NCBI GenBank assembly: GCA_040954595.2
Contig: CM082590.2
Location: forward strand, 3,596,001-3,660,000
DNA: 64,000 bases
Direction: 5' to 3'
DNA from: Balanoglossus misakiensis
Lineage: Eukaryota > Hemichordata
The translations under genes and the position numbers were made by a program. The notes below the pieces were generated by a model. That model did no database searches. It saw only the letters and a list, made by a program, of their open reading frames with translations, and was not told where the DNA came from. This document shows, one piece after another, positions 10,685 to 20,600 of the stretch. How positions within the stretch are numbered: the first letter of the stretch is position 1; each line of letters opens with the position of its first letter.

Positions 10685-11077
10685 GAAATACTTTTGCCCC
10701 CCCCCCCTCAACTTTAGGGACAAAAATTTGCGGTTTCGAGATAGTTATATTACAAAAGTTTCTAATGTCAGAGGGGGACACCCCTTCCCACACCCACCCC
10801 TTTCATTCTTTCACACCTTTCATGTATTGCCTGGTGTACCTTGGCAGAGTACTTGCCCCCCCCCCCCCACCAATACTAACTTTGAGCGGCGAAGGTTATA
10901 TTTGTCCTTCCCAACAGAGTTGAGTTAATTTGCTTTTGAGTTCATTAAAATGCAGCTTTGAGCTCTGTATTTAATAAAATTTTCTAATGTGGGCACCCAC
11001 TCCCAAACCCATCTTTACCAATTCTACTAACTATTGTAATGACTTGTCCTTTTAATTTGTTCATATATTAATTTAAT

Positions 11078-12366
11078 TATTTTAAGTTATTCATATATGC
11101 AAATTTCCTTTGTAAGTCATTCACCACCAGAACGTTGGTTACATTTGCCCTCCCCCCCCCCCCCAACCATGAATTGCTCCCTAAGCCCCTGACCTCGCAA
11201 ATTATTTGTACAGTGTGCGCACTTTCATCCATTTGGGCTTAGATTATTCCTCAAATAATTTAGCAAAAACATAAACAGAAAATCATTTTCAATCAAATGC
11301 AATACAATTTGAATGACATCCAATGGGCTATTCATTGTCCTATCATAGAACATTGAAAGGGTATATGAATAAGGCTTTCCAACAAAAGGTACTACATAAT
11401 TAGATTTAAAAAAAAAATTGCTTAAAATGAATATAGTGCAAACAAATTCTGAAAATATTTTCTCAATTTTATTCAAACAAAATTGCCAATATTGAAATTA
11501 ATTCTTCAAATACATGTCATCAATAATTGAAAAATCAACCTGTCTTCTTTATTAGTATATGTAGACATCTTAAAACACTATCATTCTTATTAATATGCCC
11601 AGAAAATTGGGGTTTTAAGAATCACATAAATGTTATTTCTGAGCTGAGTGGTACTGAATCTAAAAAGTTTGGTTGTGCATACACATTTTGAGATGGTGCA
11701 TTCAAGCAAAGAAAACAACCAAACATGTTTTGAACTAAAGCAATTTATAATACGTTGTTAACTTTGTGGATGATTTTCCACATTATGAAAAGTAAACTTC
11801 CCCTTCAACTATAACCATACCAAATAATAAGGAAATGTGACTGTAATCTTTACACAAATGAATATTTTAAATGAGGCTTCATTTATTAGAATAAAACTTA
11901 CTAACTGAATGTGTTGGCCAGTATTGTCAGCACCAACAATCTTGTCATTTGAGATGCTTGCATTTCTTTCACATTATACAAACCCATTCGTTTGTACAGC
12001 GAACCTTGTCGCTAGTACTCAGAAACTACATTTAAACTCACGTCACATATGTCCGGCTGAAACACATGGCATATTCACGGCTAAAAGATATATCACATAT
12101 ACTGTGATAATAATACTTGAATAAACATCATTTCTAGTAAAACCAAAAACATCATGTCATTTCTTGTAAAACCAGAAACAATATCACATACAGTGATTCT
12201 AATCCTTGATTATATGTCACTATTCTATGCATAAAACATCACTTAGAGTGATAATGATCCTTGAGTATCACATACAAGTACTTTTTTGTGTCAGCATCAC
12301 GTGGGTAGATATGTTCTATTAGTACTACAACTATCGATTCTACCAGTGGGCCATACTTGGATTATT
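11078..12366. repeat. 3' flank of Roco gene 1, duplicated downstream of Roco gene 2
   Basis: No gene is recognised here. The stretch aligns through to about 62035 in the second copy with substitutions and small indels. It contains three related short units near 12091-12290 with TATCAC/GTGATA palindromes followed by CCTTGA or ACTTGA; TATCACATATACTGTGATA at 12091-12109 is a perfect palindrome with a short centre. The stretch ends exactly where the 2-kb insertion begins. Confidence 0.85.
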
Positions 12367-12414
12367 AGGGTTTCGAGACCAGAGGGGTCTCGAAACCCTC
12401 TTGAAATCGTGTTG

Positions 12415-12417
<3 letters not shown>

Positions 12418-12446
<29 letters not shown>
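12418..12446. repeat. (ATT)n microsatellite in the element head
   Basis: About nine ATT units followed by CTTCTTCC. The same kind of tract (TTATTATTATTCTTCTTC) follows the head of the element at 56905, so it belongs to the element. Confidence 0.9.
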
Positions 12447-12447
<1 letters not shown>

Positions 12448-13060
12448 CTTCTTCCCACTTTTAAAAACAGCCGCTATTCGAAGACCGTTGCACCCAATGA
12501 CTTGAAATTTGGCTCATAGGTAAAACTCAAAGCAAGTAATTTTTTGATCATGTCACTATGGCAACAGGTCACATGACCTGGCAGCCATCTTGGATTTAAA
12601 CTTTTAAATTGGTCTAATTTGCATAAAAAATGAAGAATCCAAATTCTGTTCAGAAACTTTGTGGACCATATGGCCAGGGTCCTATATGCCAAATTTCAAT
12701 GTCTAAGTCCTTGCCGATTTTGAGGAGATGATTTTTAAAGCATTATTTTTCATATTTTCCATGACCATTGGACCCAGCCATGGGCCTATACTTTCCATGG
12801 TTAAGCAATGGCCCCCTAGGATTTTAGATTTATGCCCAATATCTCAACATCCGCTGGGCTGATCAGCTTCAAATTTTGTGTGCAGCTAGCCTACCTTCCG
12901 ACAATCATTTCCAACTAGAAAAAATAATATGGAAAATCGACCGATTTTTTTATATTAATTTTTTTATGAAATCTATACCTATACTTATTCCACTATACTT
13001 AAGCTATGGCCACATAGTTTTGTAGAATTCTGGTCGGTGCAATAGTCTGCAGCATAGGAC

Positions 13061-14245
13061 CAAAATAAGAAGCCAAATTTAAGGCTCACCTGTGACACCT
13101 GCTCAACTCATTAATTATGTGCATACCTAATTCCAGGCAAACCAACAGGGCTACAGGTCTGATTTTTGTCGGACATGGACCAGTATGGGGTCAAATTTTT
13201 TCCCCAAATTTTGGGTGACCTTGGGTGACCTTTGACCTACTTTCGCATATCTCAGCATCCAGAGCAGGTACAGCTCAGGTGTTTGGGTGGATGGGACCAA
13301 AATAAGAAGCCAAATTTAAGGCTCACCTGTGACACCTGCTCAACTCATTAATTATGTGCATACCTAATTCCAGGCAAACCAATAGGGCTACAGGTCTGGT
13401 TTTTGTCGGACATGGACCAGTATGGGGTCAAATTTTTTCCCGGAATTTTGGGTGACCTTGGGTGACCTTTGACCTACTTTCGCATATCTCAGCATCCAGA
13501 GCAGGTACAGCTCAGGTGTTTGGGTGGATGGGACCAAAATAAGAAGCCAAATTTAAGGCTCACCTGTGACACCTGCTCAACTCATTAACTATGTGCATAC
13601 CTAATTCCAGGCAAACCAATAGGGCTACAGGTCTGGTTTTTGTCGGACATGGACCAGTTTGGGGTCAAATTTTTTCCCCAAATTTTGGGTGACCTTGGGT
13701 GACCTTTGACCTACTTTCGCATACCTCAGCATCCAGAGCAGGTACAGCTTAGGTGTTTGGGTGGATGGGACCAAAATAAGAAGCCAAATTTAAGGCTCAC
13801 CTGTGACACCTGCTTAACTCATTAACTATGTGCATACCTAATTCCAGGCAAACCAATAGGGCTACAGGTCTGGTTTTTGTCGGACATGGACCAGTATGGG
13901 GACAATTTTTTTTCCCAAACTTTGGATGTCCTTGGGTGACCTTTGACCTACTTTCACATATCTCGGCATCCAGAGCAGGTACAGCTTAGGTGTTTGGGTG
14001 GACGGGACCAAAATAAGAAGCCAAATTTTAGAGTCACTTGTGACACCTGCTTAACTCATTAATTATGTGCATACCTAATTCCAGGCAAACCAGTAGGGCT
14101 ACAGGTCTGGTTTTTGTTTGACATGGACCAGTATAGCGTAAACATTTTCTGCTCATATTAAGCGTGACCTCACGTGACCTTTGACCTACTTTTCCACATC
14201 TCAGCATCCACAGCACATACACCCTTTGCATTTGGAGTGATAGAA
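13061..14245. repeat. 237-bp tandem array inside the element
   Basis: The phrase CAAAATAAGAAGCCAAATTT occurs at 13061, 13298, 13535, 13772 and 14009, exactly 237 bases apart each time. Each unit also carries GGGTGACCTTGGGTGACC, TTTGACCTACTTTC and CATCCAGAGCAGGTACAG. Relatives of the unit, more diverged, occur in the elements at 20620-22646 and 56905-59652, so the unit belongs to the family and was recently re-amplified here. Confidence 0.95.
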
Positions 14246-14343
14246 CAACTAATGCAGTAATTAAATATGCACAAATCTATCTCCAGGCGAACCAATAGGG
14301 CTAGTAGTGTCTCGAAACCCGCTTATTGCTGTTCACAGCTATA

Positions 14344-14871
14344 TTTTTATATTATTTCAAGTACAGCGAATCATAGCCAATCAGGTAAAATTTGTGTAAC
14401 CAGAACACATTTTCAATTCTCTTTCATTGAGAACCACATGTTACAGGAATATCTATAAACTATTATCTTCCGCCATTTTGGTATCCAGTAAAGACTGGAA
14501 TTTTACTGGAATTTATAACTACTGCAAAATAGTAAACCAATGTGTCTTGAACATACAGTTTTTATTCACACTTATTCCACAGCTAAATATATGACCACTG
14601 TCCGTGTGACATTTCACAGGCTGGCTTTGTTATTGAGAAGACAGTCATGGTTGGAGGGTGGTTTGGTGTATTGGCTTCATTTTCTCTGCGGGGCTAATTA
14701 CTGTATGTGTGTTGGGAACTTTTCACTTGCACGCACCAATTTCGTTACTCAGTTAAATTCTCAGACATTGCAACAATTTTCATGGAAATACTGCCATCCT
14801 TTGCAATACAAACCAGAAATTGTTATACTGACGTCGCACCGGTCTGCTTCAGAGATGTTGATGTCATCATC
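14344..14871 (-). other. probable 3' UTR region of Roco gene 1
   Basis: Sequence directly downstream of the stop codon, conserved in the second copy at about 62040-62574. A minus-strand AATAAA lies at 14566-14561, about 306 bases past the stop; the second copy has a changed base there. No other feature was seen. Confidence 0.5.
14561..14566 (-). terminator. candidate polyadenylation signal
   Basis: AATAAA on the minus strand about 306 bases after the stop codon. The paralogue reads AATGAA at the same place, so use is uncertain. Confidence 0.35.
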
Positions 14872-16119
14872 TTAGGACGTTAGATGTAGATTAGCCATGT
14901 CTCCTTCAACATCATGATGATCAGCTGACATACAAAGTTTTCGGAACATCTCATGTATTTCGTTTCTGGCAGCGTAGACATCACAACTTCTATGCTCAAG
15001 AATTTTAACCAGGTTGGAAAAATTGCTCTTACAGAATGTGTTATCTGCAGTTTGCTGTTGGCCTGCATGTTGTTGTCCTCCACAGCCCTTGGACCACACA
15101 GATAAAGCATGTTGTGTGGGAGATTGAATTGATGCACTGTGTTGCCATGAATCCACCTCCATGTGAGGGATCCCCATCAAGTCTGCCATAGCCCTGTAGT
15201 CATAGCCGGAGAAACGGATGATATCCATGATATTAGAAAATATCTTGAGGGCATCCTTCAGCATCCACTTGACATCACTTTCATATCCATATTTACGGAG
15301 GAATGTGGTATCATATCCAGCACAGAGCAAGTCAGTGACAGCTTCTTCTTGACCTATTTGCTCATCATACACTCCACTTCCATTCTGCTCAGCTTCTGTG
15401 ATTTTCTGCATCGGGTAGAATCTTACATTCTCTGGGTTGCTGTGAATTCGCAGCGAGTGGGCGCTGAGAATATGGGTGTCGACCTCGATACCCGGACAGC
15501 AGATCTCTATGACGTCATAGATATCATTGGTCACCATTTCCAGTAACTGGTAACATGCCCCTATGTCTTCTCCCTTTTCTGCTCTGACACAGGTGTGGAT
15601 TGCCGTCCATCCATCTGTCATGTACACCAATCCTTCTACGATGCGGCAGACTTTGATACCATTCTTCCATATTCCACTGGGAGGGTAACCCATTTCCTCA
15701 AAGTGACGGTAGAGCCTGGTCTGTAGGCGTGGGAACAAACCCGGTGTGAAGCTGTCTGTTTCATCATGGCATTCGATTCTTCTACCAAAATAGTAATGCT
15801 TAGTGGGATCCGATTCCCATTGATTTGCTGGCATTTTATCTTCTAAGAGTCCAGGGATGATGTAAGATTTTGGATTGGACTCATCTTCATGGAGAAGCTC
15901 AAAATGCTTGAGAAGAGCCATGACTAAGTTGGTATCACCGTAACCACTGAATACTCGAGCAATTTCTGTCTTGTGATAGAACTTCTGATTTTTTGGCAGT
16001 TTGTCGCTGTATTGGATGAAGATATCAGTTGCCATCAGTCGACCTAAGATTTCTGAACACAACCATTGACCATCAAGAACAATGATATCATCACCAAGTG
16101 GATTCTTGACAAAGATAAT
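14872..16119 (-). CDS. Roco exon 13 (residues 492-906, COR and death-like domain)
   Basis: A 1,248-base terminal exon including the TAA stop, acceptor TTGCAG. The COR part includes HFELLHE and the strand-rich segment with LYRHFEEMGYPPSGIWKNGI. The last ~125 residues have the helix spacing of a death domain (IIRF...YRAMADLMGI...SWQ...NLVKILEHRSCDVYAARNEI). The paralogous exon at 62575-63822 has the same length. Confidence 0.92.
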   Translation of the reverse strand: MIFVKNPLGDDIIVLDGQWLCSEILGRLMATDIFIQYSDKLPKNQKFYHKTEIARVFSGYGDTNLVMALLKHFELLHEDESNPKSYIIPGLLEDKMPANQWESDPTKHYYFGRRIECHDETDSFTPGLFPRLQTRLYRHFEEMGYPPSGIWKNGIKVCRIVEGLVYMTDGWTAIHTCVRAEKGEDIGACYQLLEMVTNDIYDVIEICCPGIEVDTHILSAHSLRIHSNPENVRFYPMQKITEAEQNGSGVYDEQIGQEEAVTDLLCAGYDTTFLRKYGYESDVKWMLKDALKIFSNIMDIIRFSGYDYRAMADLMGIPHMEVDSWQHSASIQSPTQHALSVWSKGCGGQQHAGQQQTADNTFCKSNFSNLVKILEHRSCDVYAARNEIHEMFRKLCMSADHHDVEGDMANLHLTS

Positions 16120-17659
16120 CTGCAACAAACAAGAAGACAATGAAATAAACTTAAGATGTTAACAAAAGTTGATTGAAAGAAATAATGTATTGATCAATGA
16201 GATGAGAAGGCAAGATGACAGACTGACTGACTGAATGAATGAATGAATGAATGGTTGAAGGCCATATATATATGGTCTGATCAGTGGATGAATTGATGGT
16301 GTTCTGAAAATTTACCTCGCCAATGCTTTCCAGGTACGATGTAGCTATCCTCAGAAATGGCTCTTGAACATATTTATCAATCTCCTGAACTCTTTCCACA
16401 TATGTCGTCCAGTACAGAACAGGGAACTTCTTGTTTTTTAGCCACCTCTGCTTCTTGTCAGCAATTTTAGCACATAGGTTTGGTATAATTTCTTCCTTCT
16501 GTAATGCAATAAACGATAGATAATTGTATAAGAGGACAATGCTTGTAAATCCTCCATTATCCCGCACAAAAGACCATACATTCCAAATTGATACATACAT
16601 ACATACATACATACATACATACATACATGTACATAAATACACACACACACACATACATACCGGTACATACATACCGGTACATACATACCCGGTACACTCC
16701 AATACATACACACGAAAGTGCAAAAAGAATGCAAGGCATCTGTTCACATGAAACTCATCCAGAAGAAACGGACTACAGATCAGCTCTATTAATCCAACCA
16801 GGAAAACCCTTATCATTCTATTGGAATTATCGTTTTTGTTGTAGTATTATCACTTTCTGACTAGACGGATTTACAAATCAAAATGTTAATATAAATAGTT
16901 ATGCATTTATGTTAAACTCACCTTGAACCCACGCAAGATCACACGTAGTCTGCCCATTGCTTCACTTTGAGAATCATGACAATTTACCAAAACTGTCTCA
17001 TCCACGATATTCAAATAATTGCCAAATTTCTTCTTCAATTCTTCCCTTACCTCTTCTACAACCCGTTTGGCTATATTAGAAAACATGAAATAAAAAATGG
17101 GTTATGGTAATTACGGATGTACATGCAAAACGTAAATTGGTAGACTGCGTGAACTTATGGGCATGTCACTATTCCTATGAAATAGAAAAAAATAGGTACA
17201 GGTATTTAACTAGTATTCAAAGTAGGCGGGAAATGCACCTTCTGACTAAAAGATTTTAAGTAATTATGTCAGATCTTTTTGGAAAAAAAATACCTAGTGT
17301 GCATCACCTTACAATAAATTGCTTCTAAAATACCCCACCCATCAAAATGTGTTGGATGCACAAACAGATATGTCCAAGGCGATTTTGGTTTTACCATTAC
17401 ATACTAGATTGTGTGCGAGTGTGTGTGCATGTACCAGTGTATGCATGTTGTAACTGCACTCAAACTAATCTACTTACCACTCTCTTGTTGAGATTCATCC
17501 AACATATCAGCTCTACTTGCGATCAATATCACAGTTGGTTTGGTGTCTTCACTGCGAGACGAAGCATCATCACTCTTTGGTATGCTGCTTATCATGCCTT
17601 TGAAGAACTGGGCCCATATGTTGGTCTGAAAATTATCACAATGATTTAATTTCCCAATT

Positions 17660-17699
<40 letters not shown>

Positions 17700-20600
17700 G
17701 CAATCAATCAAGCAATCAATCAATTAATCAATTAATGCTTTGTGTAAATGTAACACAATTATGTATTTATTAGCCATTCTCAAATGGCTAGATCCATGTA
17801 GTAGGATTGAACATACTTTAAAGTTTTGATTTCGTTCCGGTGTGTTTGTGTGTGAAGGGTCATGTCTCACCTCTTTCAGTGCTTGTTTCAACATCTTTAT
17901 AGGCTTCTTCAAATGTTTTGGGTCATCATTCACCATTTCTGTTATTTTAAACAGAAGCATAAACACAGCATCTTCTGCTCTCAGGAACATGTTGTGTGTC
18001 ACGTAGTACTCACACTGTCCAGCAAAATCCATGACAATGTATTCTCCAACGTTTGGTATGTCGATAGTTTTTACATCAATACCAGGTGTTGGTGTGTACT
18101 CAGTCTTGTCCGGTGGAGGCGGGTTTTCTTCAGCTCGTCGAGTGAAATACGCTTGCCAGAAGCCCTGTATGAAAGCAGTTCACATGAAATTGCAGTAAGC
18201 ATCCATGTTGACAGTGACACTGATGGGCGAGTAACACTATCATTTAATCAAACTATTTCACCTGAACATCATGATAATGTTGAATAGATAATAATGACAA
18301 TAGTTTGGTGAACTGTTTATGTATGCTGTATATTACAATATTCAGAAAAAGTTCCTAAATAAATAATTTCATAGTATCATTGCAATAGATAAATAATAAA
18401 TAAATAACAAACTTGAAACATCGATGAAACAATCGAAGTGGAAAACAGTGTGACCATAAAATGTTTGACAAACATATGAGTTCAAATATTAAAATTATCG
18501 TTACCCGTTGCAAAGATTTTACAAGGGTTGTCTTTCCAACACCACCAAATCCACAGACATGAACTCTGCTACTATTTCGGGTGATGCCTGGTTCTCTCAT
18601 CAAAACACTGAATTCAATTTTCCTCTGTTCGGCCTGATGTTAACAAAAAGAACAACGTTTAAAGCAAGCGACAGCATTCTCAGAAGACTGGCCAAATATT
18701 GACAAATCGAATGTGATAGCAAATGAACACTACACTGCATTAATGACCAAATTTGGCTATGACAGCCTCGTATTTAGTGTACTTAAAGGGACAAAATCTC
18801 TCTCACTGCCCCTTTTCCATTAATTATGTTTGATACAAGACACTGTTTAGGTTAATGAACATGTGGATATATAGTGAATCAATGTTCGACCACACACACC
18901 TTTCATCCCTGCTTGTAGACACGAGAGTGACAAACTCGCCAAAATGAATAATTGGTGTTTACCGTTTATTCATTTTGGGCGAGTTTTTACTCTCATATCC
19001 TACAAACAGGATGGAAGTTGTGTGTGGTCAAAACGTTGATTAAAAATGTATCCACTTGTACAATAACATAAACGTTGTCTTGTATCAAATATAATTAATG
19101 GAAAATGGCAGTGTGAGAGAGACTTTGTCCCTTTAACATTTTATATTTCAAATATAAAGTGATAATATATTTCAAAGAACCAAGTAGAGTGATAAGTCTG
19201 GTGTGTTATGCATATGTCAAAATACAGCGATTATGAATTGTGGATGAAACACTCAATAAGAACGATGATACATGTATGTATCATTTATTGGTAACAGAAA
19301 GTTGAAAGTAACAATAGTATTGTCAGTATTGTCAACAAGTGCACAAGGTCCTATTAAAATCACCAACGTAAGGAGTACAATATTTTAGACCAACCAATTA
19401 TTGTAAATTAAACGAACATATAGCCACAGCAATGGTTTCACTTTGAAATTTAAATTAGAGTGTACAAAGAGGTAAAAACTAATCTCCACTCTCCAAATTG
19501 TTTTTTTCGTTTTTTTGTTCTGGAAATGAATTACTTGATCTCATTGATGGTTGTATTACAAGTAAAAGCGTTCCTTTTGAATATGACAGTTAGTTTGTAT
19601 TTGTGGGAAACATTACCTTCAGCAGGGATTTGACTCTTCTGTCGTGTGCATAATCCATAGGTGTCTTTCCTACCTGTAATGTGGAGTAAAGATTTTAAGC
19701 CCATTGATATGATTTGGTTAAAACTGCTTCATCACGTTTTATGCACAAATGAATCTTCAAAAATCTACTATTTGCAAAACATGCCTCTGGTTGGAATTTA
19801 TTTGTGTATCGGAATGTGACAGTTAAACCTTAATGGTGAGTTCTGAGATTGCACGCGAGGTTGTCTACTTTGATTAACACATTTCCCAAAATGCCTCACT
19901 AATCTCTGCAAAAGAAAAAAAAATGGCGGCTATGGATAATAGTTAAGCGAGTTTCACTAGCAGTACAGTTTCAACTACTAGTATAATGGTGACAGTACAT
20001 GTTTTGTGCGAGAGAGGGTGGTGTTAGAAGGACTGACATGAGACGAAATTACGAAAGTGATAGTTCGACTTGGCGAGCAAACATGATAGTACAAGCATCA
20101 TATCATCAGTAGGAATGCCGCATTCGAGCCGTTTGGATCCCTGATCCAAGTCGCACCCACAATGCACTGCTGTTAAAGCGGGGCGGCATAACAAAAATTT
20201 TCATATCGATTGCGCATTTTGTGATAAAAGCTCAGATGGGTGTTAATGTGTAATTAACTCCATTGGCCATGTAACGCCGGGAACACACGCAGGGCTAGGA
20301 ACACACATTCCCATACGCACAGACACATACGACACAACCCAACACAGAACTCAGCATGAACTGAACAAAGCAATTGCTCCATCGAGACCATGGGCGTATT
20401 TACATATAGACTCTTTTGAATGTCAATTTTGCATTGGTTTTACAGCCGCCAAGCTAAAAGTTTTTGTTTCAGGGTTTTGACAAATATCTTTTGAGTAGGC
20501 AAGTAACAGGCGCGCATCAGGAAACCAATTATGTCTCATGAAACGTAGGGATGGTGTGATTTTCAATATTACCTACACAGTCATAAATTGTTACAGCATG

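Larger units (their letters stand above)
7487..11077. repeat. 1.79-kb direct tandem duplication
   Basis: The segment 7487 to about 9281 is repeated almost identically from about 9282 to about 11077, offset near 1,790 bases. The junction reads TTAATTTATGCAACCAGCG. Most differences are in poly-C and poly-G run lengths. Each unit contains a diverged MITE arm, a stretch of C runs, a poly-C/poly-G hairpin and AT-rich sequence. The part from 10203 onward is also present downstream of the second Roco gene at 59905, which shows it was part of the gene's 3' flank before the local duplication. The paired open frames inside are copies of the repeat, not genes. Confidence 0.93.
12367..14343. mobile_element. 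hairpin-ended non-autonomous element, Helentron/HINE-like, copy 1
   Basis: The element begins with a hairpin (12367-12399): AGGGTTTCGAGACC, a short loop, then GGTCTCGAAACCCT. It carries an (ATT)n/CTTCTT tract, a body mentioning the same phrases as the other copies (for example a stretch around CCTGGCAGCCATCTTGGATT), a 237-bp array, and ends with a third copy of the arm (GTCTCGAAACCC, 14309-14320) followed by GCTGTTCACAGCT. The paralogous flank at about 62035 lacks it, reading GGATTATTTTATATTATTTC, so the insertion limits are seen directly and no long target duplication is present. It has no coding capacity. A hairpin end, subterminal repeats, central minisatellite and absent target duplication are typical of non-autonomous Helitrons/Helentrons; the assignment is inference. 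Confidence 0.8.

Noticed and set aside
13061-14245. Regularly spaced direct repeats as a possible CRISPR array.
   Set aside because: The 237-bp units are contiguous without unique spacers, and the genome is eukaryotic.
15163-15546. 127-codon plus-strand frame conserved in both Roco copies (also at 62866-63249).
   Set aside because: It is antisense to the COR exon; its conservation follows from the coding strand.
16151-16860. Open frames of 60-221 codons on both strands rich in Tyr, Cys, Met, His and Thr.
   Set aside because: They read through the CATA/ACAC microsatellite and intron sequence, partly overlapping exon 12; periodic translations of a simple repeat are not genes.
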